Source of the DNA: Lachnospiraceae bacterium UBA6403
GTDB taxonomy: Bacteria; Bacillota; Clostridia; Lachnospirales; Lachnospiraceae
NCBI GenBank assembly: GCA_002437435.1
Contig: DJPV01000090.1
Location: 1 to 55,085, forward strand
Direction: 5' to 3'
DNA length: 55,085 nucleotides
Shown: positions 35,650-46,400 of the stretch, piece by piece
Layout: each line of letters starts with the position of its first letter
Position numbering within the stretch: position 1 is the first letter of the stretch
Notes under the pieces: model-generated
The model's database searches: none
Told to the model about the DNA's origin: nothing
What the model saw: only the letters and a program-made list of their open reading frames with translations
Translations under genes and position numbers: made by a program

Positions 35650-36216
35650 TTATAAAAATGTATCCTTATTAATCTTTATCGTCTCCCTCTCAGAATCTGC
35701 TGCCTCTAATAACATAATGCGACCAAATCCAAATAAACCGGCAATGACAGAATTAGGAAACACCATGATCGCATCGTTGTATTTTGTTACTGTATCATTA
35801 TAAAATTGTCTTGCTTTGCTGATCCGGTCTTCCATCTTTGATAACTCCTGCTGCAGCTGTAAAAAATTGGTATTTGCTTTTAAATCCGGATACTGTTCTC
35901 CAACAGCTAAAATCTGACAAGACAGCTTACCAAGCCACTCCGACGCCTGATAAGAAGTTTCTATGTTATTCGAAGACAGCAGTTGTGATCTTAATTTTGT
36001 AATATCGTTTAAGGTTTCTTTTTCATAATGTGCATACCCTTTGGTTGTTTCAATGAGATTCGGAATCAAGTCAGCTCTTCTTTTTAACTGTACATCAATC
36101 TGTGCCGCCTGATTTGAAACCCGATTTTTCAGTATTACAAGATAATTGTAATTCTTTACCACAAACAAACAAAGTATTACTGCCGCAACCGCAATTCCGA
36201 TTATCAGATAAATCAT
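35650..36216 (-). CDS. LemA family protein
   Basis: A 188-residue protein with one N-terminal membrane helix (LIIGIAVAAVILCLFVV) and the LemA signature: LKNRVSNQAAQIDVQLKRRADLIPNLIET, then GYAHYEKETLNDITKLR. A helical bundle and IMVFPNSVIAGLFGFGR follow. LemA proteins are membrane-anchored helical bundles of unsettled function, often encoded beside DUF2207 membrane proteins. That is the case here: its ATG overlaps the upstream stop (ATGA), with AGAGGAG before it. Confidence 0.92.
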   Translation of the reverse strand: MIYLIIGIAVAAVILCLFVVKNYNYLVILKNRVSNQAAQIDVQLKRRADLIPNLIETTKGYAHYEKETLNDITKLRSQLLSSNNIETSYQASEWLGKLSCQILAVGEQYPDLKANTNFLQLQQELSKMEDRISKARQFYNDTVTKYNDAIMVFPNSVIAGLFGFGRIMLLEAADSERETIKINKDTFL

Positions 36217-37388
36217 ATTTTTAATCTCCTCTTCTTTATATCATCTACTATTTTTTCATTTTCTTCCAGTACAACTGCATAAATGAGATAGTCATCCCAC
36301 AACGCCAGTCCATCCTTTTGTACCTCACTCAAATTGGAGTAATCATGAATAAAATTTTTCATTCCATAGATATATTCCGTATAAATTTCTCCCTGTGTGG
36401 TTCGTCTATACGGCGATTGTTCCTGTAGTCTTCCCTGCCCGAATTTTAAATAAAATACAGGAAAAAGTAAAATTAACAGGAACATACAATCCAAAATAAC
36501 TACAAGTGTCATTTTCCATAAAAAACCAGGGTTACGCATGTCGATTGCCTGATTATTATCCAACCCATTCAATACTTCCTGCTGTATTTCTCCAAGTACA
36601 AATACTACCTGTGGTATTTTATCAAATTGCTCCTGAGGAATAGTTTTTTGAAGTTCTTCTTTTAATACCCCCATACCAATTGAAAAACAAAAAACAGTCA
36701 ACACAACCAGCCAGAGCAATGTCAATTTACCTTCTTTTTTATTAGTCTTCTCAAGATCTTTTTTACTCCGCAGCCGTTCAGCAATCCACCCTGCCTGTTT
36801 TACCTCCTGAATAGTATATAGCTTCCACTCATGCACAACCGACTCCAGATTCCAGTCACCTTTTTCCAGATGGTTCAACAGATACCGGTCACTTTCCTGC
36901 AAACACACATTTTTCAAATCTGCTCTATTTATTATTTCATATCCCTGCTCCGTCTGCCTTATCAGTCCAAGCATCTCATAGTACAGTATACAAGCCGTCA
37001 GATCTTTATCCTGTTCTATCTGTAAATTCTCCAGCATGCTGATTGCTCCGGGTGTAATTCCCTCGAGTTTATCACGATAATACTCCAAATTATCCACTGT
37101 AATAAATGAGCTATTTTCGATTATCTGTTTTTTCTTTCCCTGCAAACTAATATATCGCATATAAAAGGGAACAATTCCCAGCATCGCCGAGCAGCACACA
37201 AGAATAATCACTATACAAAGCATTCCGGTTACAAATCTATTTTTATCCAACTGTGCGATACTTGCCGAACCGCCCCATAAAAACAGCACTGCCATAATGG
37301 TCGGAAAAATCAGAAATGCTCTTTTCTGTTGTCTCTGTAATTCATTTAACTTTTCTGTCTGAAATATTTTTTTATTTTTTTTTGTCAT
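36213..37388 (-). CDS. DUF2207-like membrane protein lacking the N-terminal domain
   Basis: A 391-residue membrane protein with hydrophobic segments near 24-45, 52-75, 223-243 and 290-315. The end, LALWDDYLIYAVVLEENEKIV, matches the conserved C-terminus of DUF2207 proteins, which are usual LemA partners. The extracellular N-terminal DUF2207 beta domain and signal peptide are missing, so this is a short form. No clear Shine-Dalgarno precedes the ATG. A promoter TTGTAG (37553-37548), 17 bases, TAATAT (37530-37525) lies about 140 bases upstream. The function is unknown. Confidence 0.78.
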   Translation of the reverse strand: MTKKNKKIFQTEKLNELQRQQKRAFLIFPTIMAVLFLWGGSASIAQLDKNRFVTGMLCIVIILVCCSAMLGIVPFYMRYISLQGKKKQIIENSSFITVDNLEYYRDKLEGITPGAISMLENLQIEQDKDLTACILYYEMLGLIRQTEQGYEIINRADLKNVCLQESDRYLLNHLEKGDWNLESVVHEWKLYTIQEVKQAGWIAERLRSKKDLEKTNKKEGKLTLLWLVVLTVFCFSIGMGVLKEELQKTIPQEQFDKIPQVVFVLGEIQQEVLNGLDNNQAIDMRNPGFLWKMTLVVILDCMFLLILLFPVFYLKFGQGRLQEQSPYRRTTQGEIYTEYIYGMKNFIHDYSNLSEVQKDGLALWDDYLIYAVVLEENEKIVDDIKKRRLKI

Positions 37389-37825
37389 TATTAATTTTAT
37401 TTTTCAAATTTACAACGTAATTTTTTAGGTATAACCATTACCTTTAGTATCTTATTAGTTCCAATATACTTATAACATTTGTAATATTGGGTATTCTTTT
37501 TTTCTTCGTTTATATTTAATTTTAATATTAATATCAGGAAATAAAATCTACAATCATGTGTGTGTAAATTTCTTGTAAAATTCCCTGTTGTTACATAAAC
37601 AAATCCGGCTGATACCCTCGCCGACATTGCTGTGAAGAACATTTTTTTCCTTCATTTTTCCTTCATTTTACCTTTAAATTTTCAGAAAAAAGAGAGGAAT
37701 CCTTCATATGCTGTCCCACAAAAGTCAAACAAAAATTTAACGATTGTGTTTTCAAAACATGAAAGATTCCTCTTTTCATTCTTTAAGCTTTCGGTAAATC
37801 ACAGAAACTGTTCTTACACATACTA
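37389..37825 (-). other. AT-rich gap with the DUF2207 promoter and the pot operon terminator
   Basis: 437 bases without a convincing gene. The minus-strand promoter for the DUF2207-like gene is at 37553-37525. The terminator of the pot operon occupies about 37691-37778. The remainder is AT-rich. An 81-codon frame at 37397-37642 lacks a ribosome site and family resemblance. Confidence 0.6.
37691..37778 (-). terminator. Probable terminator after potD
   Basis: On the minus strand AGAGGAATCTTTCAT pairs with ATGAAGGATTCCTCT (one mismatch), followed by CTTTTTTC. The loop is about 50 bases, unusually large, and the structure begins about 50 bases after the potD stop. Confidence 0.55.
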
Positions 37826-39424
37826 TTAACTATGGTAGTGCGAAAGCTTATAATGTACAATCAGTCCTGTTGCCACCAGGAACAGTATTCCTACAATTGC
37901 CCACACCTGAGGCGTTACATCCTTGATATTATAACAGCGGACATTGATCCACATCTGGTTGATCCGCTTACTGGCATCTGCATCAAAGTACTGCATGATC
38001 GCGCTTCGCTCGATCGCTGCTTCATCCGGATACTGCGCATAGAGCTGTCGTCTCGTCTGCTCCTCCGGTGCTGTTATGATGTAGTCAGAATCAGAATTAT
38101 CACCACTGAAGAAATAACCAAGCGGATATTCTACTGTGTCTTCTTCCCCATCTTCCGCACCATAGTTCCAGTCCAGATAATCAAATACGGTATTATTATC
38201 TTCTCCTCCGGCAATAACAGAGGTATATCCGATGTAATACATATTTCTGACTGCGTTGTCCGGTCTTGACAGGAAGTTCACGAAGCTTTCTGCCGCCTGC
38301 TGTTTTCTGGCATCTCCATCGATACCATCCTTTAACATAACCCAGCCATCAAACCAGAGATTGGTCGATTCCTTTGGCACAGCAAAATCCAGATACAGAT
38401 TATCTTCTTCCGCCTGATCCATTGCATAAACTGCATCACCGGACCACTGATAATTTGCAAGCACCTTACCGGATACCATATCAGCTTTACCGCTGTCGGT
38501 CTCAAAGGAATATACGTTGTCTTTCATATCCTGAAGCAGATCCTGTACATCCTGTATCGTTTCCGGACTGACATCATTCATCACCTGAAGCAGATCTTCA
38601 TGATAGGTGTCAGCATTTATGAATTTCTCCGATGTCAGTTCGTCCTGCTTCAAAATGCCAAGTGCCGCAAAATAAGAATCACGCACATTATCCTTGATCG
38701 TAACCTGACGTGCAAACTTCGGATTGTCCAGGATATTCCATGTGCCTGCTTCTTCCTCTGTTATCTTTTCCGGGTTATATAGGATACCGGTTACTCCCCA
38801 CATATATCCGGCTGCATATTTGCTCCAGCTCTCACCATTGATCTTATTTTCATTAAAGGTCTGTCTGATATATGGAGATACTCCCTTTGCATAATAATTT
38901 TCTTCTATACTCGTATCATAAAATGAATCCGAAAACGGAACTACCTTTTCTTCTGCCATCAGCTTCATGATCATGTAGTCGGACGGACAGACCAGATCAT
39001 ATTTGTCGCCAAGGGTAAGCATATTGTAAAGATCTTCATTTGTTCCAAAGCAGGAATATTCCACCTTTACCTTCTGGCCATATGTCTCATAGTACCAGTT
39101 CTCAAAATCTGTCACCATGGAATTCTCACCGAAGATCTCTGTTCCATCTTCCAGATCGATCACTTCATCCTCATCCCATTCTCCAAGGTCGATATATTCT
39201 TCCCAGTTGGATACTCGAAGCACGATCGTATCATCTGATGACTGTGCATCAGCAGCACCTGTCTTTTCTGTATCATTTCCTGCATTATCTGATGCATCAG
39301 ACACTTCCGTCTGATCCTGCACTTTATTATCTGTCTCTGCATGAACCAGATAAGCCGCAGATGTAAGCATCATAAGTCCGGCACAGAAGCCGGCAAACCC
39401 TTTGAATAACTTCTTCTTATTCAT
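37826..39424 (-). CDS. potD: Spermidine/putrescine ABC transporter substrate-binding protein with C-terminal anchor
   Basis: A 532-residue extracytoplasmic polyamine-type binding protein. The N-terminal signal (MNKKKLFKGFAGFCAGLMML) ends near LVHA and an acidic linker follows. LRVSNWEEYIDLG starts the PotD fold, with MVTDFENWYYETYG, YDLVCPSDYMIMKL and NYQWSGDAVYAMDQAEEDNL. Unlike PotD of about 350 residues, it has inserted loops and a C-terminal membrane helix (VWAIVGILFLVATGLIVHYK). It may therefore be held by a C-terminal helix instead of a lipid. ATG at 39424 overlaps the potC stop by 8 bases, behind AGGTGG. Confidence 0.9.
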   Translation of the reverse strand: MNKKKLFKGFAGFCAGLMMLTSAAYLVHAETDNKVQDQTEVSDASDNAGNDTEKTGAADAQSSDDTIVLRVSNWEEYIDLGEWDEDEVIDLEDGTEIFGENSMVTDFENWYYETYGQKVKVEYSCFGTNEDLYNMLTLGDKYDLVCPSDYMIMKLMAEEKVVPFSDSFYDTSIEENYYAKGVSPYIRQTFNENKINGESWSKYAAGYMWGVTGILYNPEKITEEEAGTWNILDNPKFARQVTIKDNVRDSYFAALGILKQDELTSEKFINADTYHEDLLQVMNDVSPETIQDVQDLLQDMKDNVYSFETDSGKADMVSGKVLANYQWSGDAVYAMDQAEEDNLYLDFAVPKESTNLWFDGWVMLKDGIDGDARKQQAAESFVNFLSRPDNAVRNMYYIGYTSVIAGGEDNNTVFDYLDWNYGAEDGEEDTVEYPLGYFFSGDNSDSDYIITAPEEQTRRQLYAQYPDEAAIERSAIMQYFDADASKRINQMWINVRCYNIKDVTPQVWAIVGILFLVATGLIVHYKLSHYHS

Positions 39425-40229
39425 ATCTGCCACCTGCCTTTCCGACTCTCGCCTTTGCCTTTGATGTCACATTCATACCAACAACGATCAGAATAACGAT
39501 CACAAAGATCACTGTTGACAGTGCCCATAAAGCAGTCTTGATCTCTGTCTGAGAACCCTTGGTCGCATTTACAACATAGGTACTGATCGTATCAAAGGTT
39601 GCAGGCTTCGTATAGCTTGCGATGAAATAATCATCTAATGACAAAGTAATTGCCAGCGCAAATCCTGAGATCACACCCGGCAGGATCTGTGGAAGAACCA
39701 CTTTTACCAGTGCGGTAAATGGTGATGCGCCCAGATCCATAGCAGCCTCATACAGACTCCCATCCATCTGCTTTAACTTCGGTACAACTGACAGATAGAC
39801 AAATGGTGCAGACAGCACGACATGTCCAACGACCAGTGGCACATAGGATTCCTTGCTGACACCAAATACTACGATCAGCAGGATGCAGATCGAGAAACCG
39901 GTTACAACATCTGCATTTACGACCGGAACCTGATTCATCGCCGATACGATCCCGGATGCAAGCTTCTTGGAATAAAATGCGCCGACTGCACCCAGTGTTC
40001 CAAGCAGTGTTGCAATTAATGCTGATCCCACTGCAAGAAGAACTGTACCCCAGATCATATCTGCAAGCTCAGGCTTGGTAAATAATGTAATATAATTCTG
40101 AACGGAAAACCCGTGTATTGTTCCGATATTTGTTGAATCCGTAAAGCTGTAAACTGCAAGGATCAGGATCGGCAGATAGAGGATCACCAACATCAATATA
40201 ATAAAAGCAACCCGAAGTCCTTTTTTCAT
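39417..40229 (-). CDS. potC: PotC-like polyamine ABC permease
   Basis: A 270-residue permease with about six helices. ILMLVILYLPILILAVYSFTDS is at the N-terminus, and AAMDLGASPFTALVKVVLPQILPGVISG near 160-190 is the EAA coupling loop that meets the ATPase. Its last codons overlap the potD start, and its ATG touches the potB stop at 40229, so translation is coupled through the operon. Confidence 0.93.
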   Translation of the reverse strand: MKKGLRVAFIILMLVILYLPILILAVYSFTDSTNIGTIHGFSVQNYITLFTKPELADMIWGTVLLAVGSALIATLLGTLGAVGAFYSKKLASGIVSAMNQVPVVNADVVTGFSICILLIVVFGVSKESYVPLVVGHVVLSAPFVYLSVVPKLKQMDGSLYEAAMDLGASPFTALVKVVLPQILPGVISGFALAITLSLDDYFIASYTKPATFDTISTYVVNATKGSQTEIKTALWALSTVIFVIVILIVVGMNVTSKAKARVGKAGGRYE

Positions 40230-41026
40230 TATAACAATGCACCTCCTCTGTTGTTATCTTCTCCCTCGTATTTATTTGTAAAGAGGGTAAAGATCAGTAT
40301 AATTAACAGAAGCACCAGTGCGATCATGGATCCATTGTGCCAGTCATATGCAGCAAAATAACTTCCGATCAGACTACCCATAACATAGGTGCTGTTATAC
40401 AACATATCCAGCACAACATAGTTCGTCATGGATGGCAGGAACACCATCACAATACCACTGATGATACCCGGAACAGATAACGGAAGCGTCACCTTTAAGA
40501 ATGTCTGAACGGAGCTTGCTCCCAGATCATTTGCTGCTTCCAGCAGGCTGTTATCCAACTTCATCAATGTTGTATAGATCGGCAGGATCATAAATGGGAG
40601 AAAATCATATACCATACCGATCACGGAATTTAAAAACGGATAATACGCCAGATTGTGCTCGATCAATGTCAGGACTTCTTTTAAAGCAGTCAGTCTCAAC
40701 GTAAAATTGATCCACATCGGAAGTACAAAGATCATAACAATGATCGACTTCTGCTTCCATTCACTTCTGGCAAGTATATAAGCGATCGGATATGCCAGCA
40801 GTAAGGCTGCTGCCGTCGATACACAGGCGATCGCGAAGCTGTAAGCGAGGGTTCCGATCGTGTTCGGACTGGTAAAGAATCCTGTCAGATTTGCCAGCGA
40901 AAACTGTCCCTCCCCATTTGTAAATGCATAATATATAATGACTATAAGCGGTGCAACCACAAAGCATATAAGGAACAATGCATATGGCACACACAGTTGT
41001 TTTCTGGAAAAACGTAATGTACTCAT
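40229..41026 (-). CDS. potB: PotB-like polyamine ABC permease
   Basis: A 265-residue permease. ALFLICFVVAPLIVIIYYAFT is the first helix, and LLEAANDLGASSVQTFLKVTLPLSVPGI near 170-195 is the EAA loop. The start at 41026 is chosen for AAGGAGA about 7 bases upstream; the longer frame extends into the potA end. It forms the channel with PotC. Confidence 0.93.
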   Translation of the reverse strand: MSTLRFSRKQLCVPYALFLICFVVAPLIVIIYYAFTNGEGQFSLANLTGFFTSPNTIGTLAYSFAIACVSTAAALLLAYPIAYILARSEWKQKSIIVMIFVLPMWINFTLRLTALKEVLTLIEHNLAYYPFLNSVIGMVYDFLPFMILPIYTTLMKLDNSLLEAANDLGASSVQTFLKVTLPLSVPGIISGIVMVFLPSMTNYVVLDMLYNSTYVMGSLIGSYFAAYDWHNGSMIALVLLLIILIFTLFTNKYEGEDNNRGGALL

Positions 41027-41048
41027 CTCTGTCTCCTTCTGCTTTCGG

Positions 41049-42476
41049 TTATTTCTTAAGTTCAAAATGGATCTTATTCTTTGGAATCACAAGACTGACA
41101 AAGTCATCCATATTCCAGAGGTATTCATCATGTACGATGAAGTCCTCGTCATCCTCCGTACGAACTACATAGCTGTAATGGTCACCTTTATAGATCAGGT
41201 TGATGATATGACCGGATATGATACCTTCCTCCTGGTCATCACTCATCGTAATATCATCCGGTTTGATCGTTAAGATCACCTTCAGCCGTTCATGGTCGAT
41301 AACATCACCGGATGCATCCATCAATACCCCATCCTCATAATGGGATGACGGAACGATCTTACTCAGGTCACAGTCAAGCTCACCGTCCAAGAATTCCAGC
41401 TTGTAATATTTGTCAACGCCTGTTTCGAGACGGTTCAGCGCCTTCTCCGCAGGCATAACGTGAATACCATCCGGCTCTACATTCAATCCAACCATATCGC
41501 CTACCTTTGCAGACTTTGTGGATTGTATTACGATCTCATTTTTACCGGACTGAACTGTAATCTCATAATGAACACCCTTGAATACTACGGAGATAACAGT
41601 TCCTTTTACCGCTCCCTGCTCCGGCGGCACGATCAGGATATCCTCCGGACGTACTACGACATCCACCTGTGTTCCATGTTCTACATCATCCAGACATTCA
41701 AATTCCGCACCACAGAAACGAACCTTTAATTTGTCTGTCATAATACCATTAAAGATGTTGCTTTCTCCGATAAAGTCGGCAACAAATGCGTTCTTCGGCT
41801 CATTGTAAATATCCTCTGGAGTACCGATCTGTTGGATACGTCCTTCTGACATTACAACAATCTTATCTGACATTGTAAGTGCTTCTTCCTGATCATGGGT
41901 TACATAGATAAAGGTGATTCCCAGTCTCTCATGCATTCCCTTTAATTCGAGCTGCATCTCTTTTCTCATCTTCAGATCCAGCGCACCAAGTGGCTCATCA
42001 AGCAGCAGGATCTCCGGCTCATTTACCAGTGAACGTGCGATCGCGATTCTCTGCTGCTGTCCACCGGACAATGTCTGAACGCGTCTATCTTCAAATCCCT
42101 CAAGGTCTACCATCTCAAGAGCTTTTTTTACTTTCTTTTCAATCTCAGCCTTCGGAAGCTTTTTCAGCTTCAGACCAAACGCGATATTGTCATAAATATT
42201 TAAATGTGGAAACAATGCGTATCTCTGAAATACCGTATTGATCGGGCGCTTATTTGGTGGTAACTTGCTGATGTCTTTACCATTTAATAAGATCTCCCCC
42301 TCTGTTGGCATCTCAAAACCGGCTATCATTCGAAGTGTGGTCGTCTTACCACAACCGGACGGCCCTAAAAAGGTTACAAACTCCCCACGCTGTACCTCCA
42401 GATTAAAGTCATCCACAGCCGTAAAGTTATCATCAAAATTTTTTGTGATATGCTTTAACTCAATAATGTTTTCCAA
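41049..42476 (-). CDS. potA: PotA-like polyamine ABC ATPase with two TOBE-type domains
   Basis: A 475-residue ATPase, about 100 residues longer than usual PotA. Walker A is GPSGCGKTTTL, the signature is LSGGQQQRIAIARSLV, Walker B is LLLDEPLGALD, and the switch is YVTHDQEEALTMSD. After a first TOBE domain (GTVISVVFKGVHYEITVQSG near 285-305) a second similar one appears (GHIINLIYKGDHYSYVVRTE near 415-435). The start codon is TTG at 42476, with AGGAG about 13 bases before it, which suggests modest translation. It leads potABCD. Confidence 0.92.
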   Translation of the reverse strand: MENIIELKHITKNFDDNFTAVDDFNLEVQRGEFVTFLGPSGCGKTTTLRMIAGFEMPTEGEILLNGKDISKLPPNKRPINTVFQRYALFPHLNIYDNIAFGLKLKKLPKAEIEKKVKKALEMVDLEGFEDRRVQTLSGGQQQRIAIARSLVNEPEILLLDEPLGALDLKMRKEMQLELKGMHERLGITFIYVTHDQEEALTMSDKIVVMSEGRIQQIGTPEDIYNEPKNAFVADFIGESNIFNGIMTDKLKVRFCGAEFECLDDVEHGTQVDVVVRPEDILIVPPEQGAVKGTVISVVFKGVHYEITVQSGKNEIVIQSTKSAKVGDMVGLNVEPDGIHVMPAEKALNRLETGVDKYYKLEFLDGELDCDLSKIVPSSHYEDGVLMDASGDVIDHERLKVILTIKPDDITMSDDQEEGIISGHIINLIYKGDHYSYVVRTEDDEDFIVHDEYLWNMDDFVSLVIPKNKIHFELKK

Positions 42477-42511
42477 TTATTTATACACTCTCCTTTTCAA
42501 GTTATTTGTAA

Positions 42512-42531
42512 TTTTTATCATTAGATAAAAA
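42512..42531. repeat. 8-bp hairpin in the potA leader
   Basis: TTTTTATC (42512-42519) and GATAAAAA (42524-42531) are perfect inverted copies around ATTA, about 36 bases upstream of the TTG start. It could be an operator or an RNA hairpin. No clear promoter could be fixed between 42480 and 42620. Confidence 0.4.
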
Positions 42532-42619
42532 TCAACTAATTCTAACATATTCAGGAGAAAATTAATATATATTTCATGTTATTTTTCTTAAGTTTTGTAT
42601 AGATTTTACATATGGATTT

Positions 42620-43399
42620 TCATTGTATGAGAACTGAAGCATACAGTCTGACCAGATCCATCTTATCTCCGAATTGAATATGAACCGCGCCGGAATCTGT
42701 CTTCTGAATCCGGACATTTTTATTCACTGCCAGATCACTCAGATGTACGCTGGAATTCAGCCGTCCATACCAACTATCCGAAGTCTGCGTAAGCCCTGTG
42801 ACAGGAAGTTCATCCAGAAGCTTTTCTAACAATAAATCCTGTACTGATGTCTGCTCTGACAAACCTGTATCTGATATATATTTCATTTCTGACAGATCCA
42901 TCTTCTTCTGCTGCATCACGCTCTCTGCTTCCGTCAAAGAAATATCTGCTTCAACGCTTACTGTCTGATCAATATTCAGATCATTATAAAACGTGTGGAT
43001 CCGGTCAACTGCTTCTATATTATCCGTATGAAAGATCAGATAACTCTGACCGGTATTAGAATTAACAAGGAAAGTGATCCTCCAGGACTCACTTTCCCCG
43101 TTGCTTTGAAATGTTGTTATAGAATCATTCTGCCCGATGACTGTCAGTTCACCGGAAGTTAAGTCAAAATATTCAGCCGTATTTAACAGGAGATTTTTTA
43201 TCGCTGTCGGTGTCAGATGAGAATGCGCCACCTGATACACGCCCCATGCGCTCACATCCGCATCAATCTGTATCTGTGCATCTGCCTCCCGCACTCCGGC
43301 AAATACTTCTTCTATATCCATTTTCTCATTTATAAAAAACTGCAATGCTGCTGCAATCCAGACAAGCAGCACCATATATATCTTCGCTGATCTTTTCAT
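42620..43399 (-). CDS. Secreted/anchored protein, possibly YwmB-like
   Basis: A 259-residue protein with one N-terminal hydrophobic helix (IYMVLLVWIAAALQFFI) acting as signal or anchor. The remainder is extracytoplasmic and alternates strands and helices: GELTVIGQNDSITTFQSNGE, WRITFLVNSNTGQSYLIFHT, VHIQFGDKMDLVRLYASV. Size and pattern recall the YwmB family (a TATA-binding-like fold found in endospore formers), but the match is from memory and weak. ATG at 43399 has GGTGGA 7 bases upstream. It lies between potA and a surface protein gene. Confidence 0.6.
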   Translation of the reverse strand: MKRSAKIYMVLLVWIAAALQFFINEKMDIEEVFAGVREADAQIQIDADVSAWGVYQVAHSHLTPTAIKNLLLNTAEYFDLTSGELTVIGQNDSITTFQSNGESESWRITFLVNSNTGQSYLIFHTDNIEAVDRIHTFYNDLNIDQTVSVEADISLTEAESVMQQKKMDLSEMKYISDTGLSEQTSVQDLLLEKLLDELPVTGLTQTSDSWYGRLNSSVHLSDLAVNKNVRIQKTDSGAVHIQFGDKMDLVRLYASVLIQ

Positions 43400-43454
43400 G
43401 TACACATCCACCATCCTTTTTCTATATTCTGGACAGGTGCATGTACTTTTATTC

Positions 43455-46400
43455 CTATTTAATCTTCATCTTCTTTGTAATTCCCTTCTTTAACAGGATT
43501 TTCTTATATGCCGTCTTCTTTCCTTTCGGAACCTTGATCGTTGCTTTTGCATGGATCTTTGCAAATGCTTTCGATCCAACAGAAGATGCTTTTAACTTTG
43601 TCGAATTGATCGTAACTGTCTTCAGATTTTTACAACCGAAAAATGCATAGCTTCCGATCTTTGTTACATTTGCGCTGATCGTAACCTTTTTCAGTTTCGT
43701 TCTGTTTACACAGGCACGGGATGCGATCGCTGTTACCTGATAGGTCTTCTTGCCAAGCTTCACAGTCTTAGGAATCGAAAGTGTCGTTACTGAATTTGAA
43801 GTTACTCCACCAAAAGTAACTGTCTTTGAAGAAGTGATCTTATAGATCATCTTATTCTTGATCACGACATCACCTTTCCGATAGCCTGCCTTTACCGTAT
43901 TATCAAATGAAAATGTCTTGTCTTTTTTAAAGGTTTTCACGCTCTTGGATTTTGTCTGTACCTTGGATAACTGATATGGGTTGATCTCTACAAATACAGG
44001 AGAATCATTGTTTGTGACATACCATACTACCATACCGGATTTTGTAACAACCGGTTCACACATGGCAAGTGCAAGTGGTGAAGAGCAGACCGCCGATGTC
44101 TGATTTCCGCTTTCATCTAACAGAACCATCTTCGTTTTATACGTCTGGTTCGTTCTGATCCATTCTTCCCACAACAACAGGAACTGTGTGCCACTGATCT
44201 TTACAAGCTTCGGATTCAGAACCGTGATCTTATCCTTTGCTGTATAGTTTGTGATCCATGTTGCTCCCTTATGAAGGTTTGTCTTTGAACCTGCGTTAAT
44301 GTAAACATTTCTTACGGATGTCTTTGTACTCTTAATACCTGTTCCGGTCAGAATATAATTATTATCCCCCAACTGCAGATCATTTAATGTATACCCGGTA
44401 TAGTTATATCCTGTTTCGCCCGGAATTGAAATAACAGTACCATACATCGAAGGGTCGCTGACCTTCTTGCTTACTTTAGTTGCTGTAAGTGCGATTCCTC
44501 TTGGATAAGCATCTCCGAGATCTGCCCGGTAAATATATGTTCCATCCGTTGCGATCTGCTGTGCAAATGAATGGCTGACATAACCTTCCGACAAATTCAT
44601 CACATCATAATATGAATCTACCAGCTTCATACTGTTCTCATTTACTACGAATGTACAGTTTGCCTGATGATGATATCTGTCGTCACTGGCAAACATCGTA
44701 TGACAGGTATGTACATACAACTTGCCGGCTGTCTCTGTCATCGAAAGTCCGCCTGCATCAAATGGTGTATATGTATTGGCTCCCTTGATCTTACAATCGC
44801 CTAGCCGTTTCCAGTTCTTATCATATTTTACGACACGTATTACTTCTTTCTTCTTGCTCTCTTTTGGATTTGACTGACCAAATACAAGGTAGTTGTATTT
44901 CTCGCCGTTATAATATCCTCCAAATAATGGGAGCTCACATTTGATCTTTTTCTGGCTCTTTAACCGATAAGAAGAATCATAGACCTCGCGGACTACTGAA
45001 CCCCTAATATACTCTACACGTTCAAAGGTTCCATCGGATTTTGCATTCAGATAAGCAGTCTGTACATTTCCATATGTATATCCACTGTTTGTACTCAGAT
45101 GCATGGTTGCTGATGCTGCACCGACTGCTCCGGTCGATTTATATACATTACTGCTCTTTGATAATGTGGAATCGGTTACTTTGATCGTGATCGTCTTTTT
45201 CACATTGATCGGTGATGCAGTGATCGTAATCGTGGCTGTTCCCTTTTTCCATGCATTCAGATTTCCGTTTTTATCTACACTTACGATCTTTGGATCTGAA
45301 CTTTTATAAGTATAGTCCAGTGCAAAGCCGCCATTTGTATTGCATACAGCTGTTCCTGATGCGCCGACCTTCATACTTGCAGGTGCATTTACATTAAATG
45401 CCGTCGGATATGTCCAGTCAAAGGTTTCCAGATAATAATTACTGTCTTTCTTCTCTACTACCACACAGGTAGATTTATCCATGAAAAATGTGTAGACCGG
45501 ATATTTTGTCTGTACCCGTATCTTCTCTTTGTTCTTTACTATATCATACTCTGTTAATACTTTCTCATCGGTTTTCACGATCAGAGAGGTTGCTGTGCTG
45601 TTTAATGCACATCTTGGTCCGATACTTGTAAGGTCGATATCTCCTTCGCCATAATATGAATCTGCTGTGTAAAATGCCATCTTCAATGCTTTTTTATTTG
45701 CAATGTTGACCGGTGATACGGATACACTGCTGTCAATCAGATTAATGCTTGTGGAGCTCTCGGTTACATCATTTATATCATACTGATTCGAATCTATCAG
45801 TACACAGATGTTCCCATTAAATGTAGACAGAGATACCAGATATCTGTCATTTAACATCTGGATTGGATTCTTGTGTGCATAGAATCCATACTGATAAAGA
45901 TACATCATGTTCTCACCTTTGATCGTGATGGAATTGTCTTTGTTTACCTTTCCTGCCTTCAGACTTGCCATATCGTGATCAAAGCCCCAATATCTCCAGT
46001 TCGCTGATCCACGGTAATAAAAATTACCATTGGTTTTATCAAAGCCTGCAAATTCATATATATCACTTGCACCTGTAGTCGTACTCAGTAATTTTCCTTC
46101 GGAATTGAACAGATACAGTTTATCTTCATTGGTTGCAACATAATATCTGCCATATGAATCAACACCAAATGTAGATATCAGATCTGCCCAGTTTGCATCA
46201 ATATCCAATGTTTCAAATGTCTGCTTATTTACTGCTCCTATCTTAAAATTATAATTTGTAATCTCTAAATCACATGTGTAATCATAAGAACCGGAATTTT
46301 CGTTCTTCGTATATGATATATCCGTTTTAGCAAAATATATGGCATTATCATTCATATAGGATTCTTCAACTCCGCGCTCGCTGGTATACACTGTTGTATA

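Noticed and set aside
37397..37642. Minus-strand 81-codon ORF
   Set aside because: AT-rich, no ribosome site, biased composition, and it covers the likely promoter of the DUF2207-like gene.
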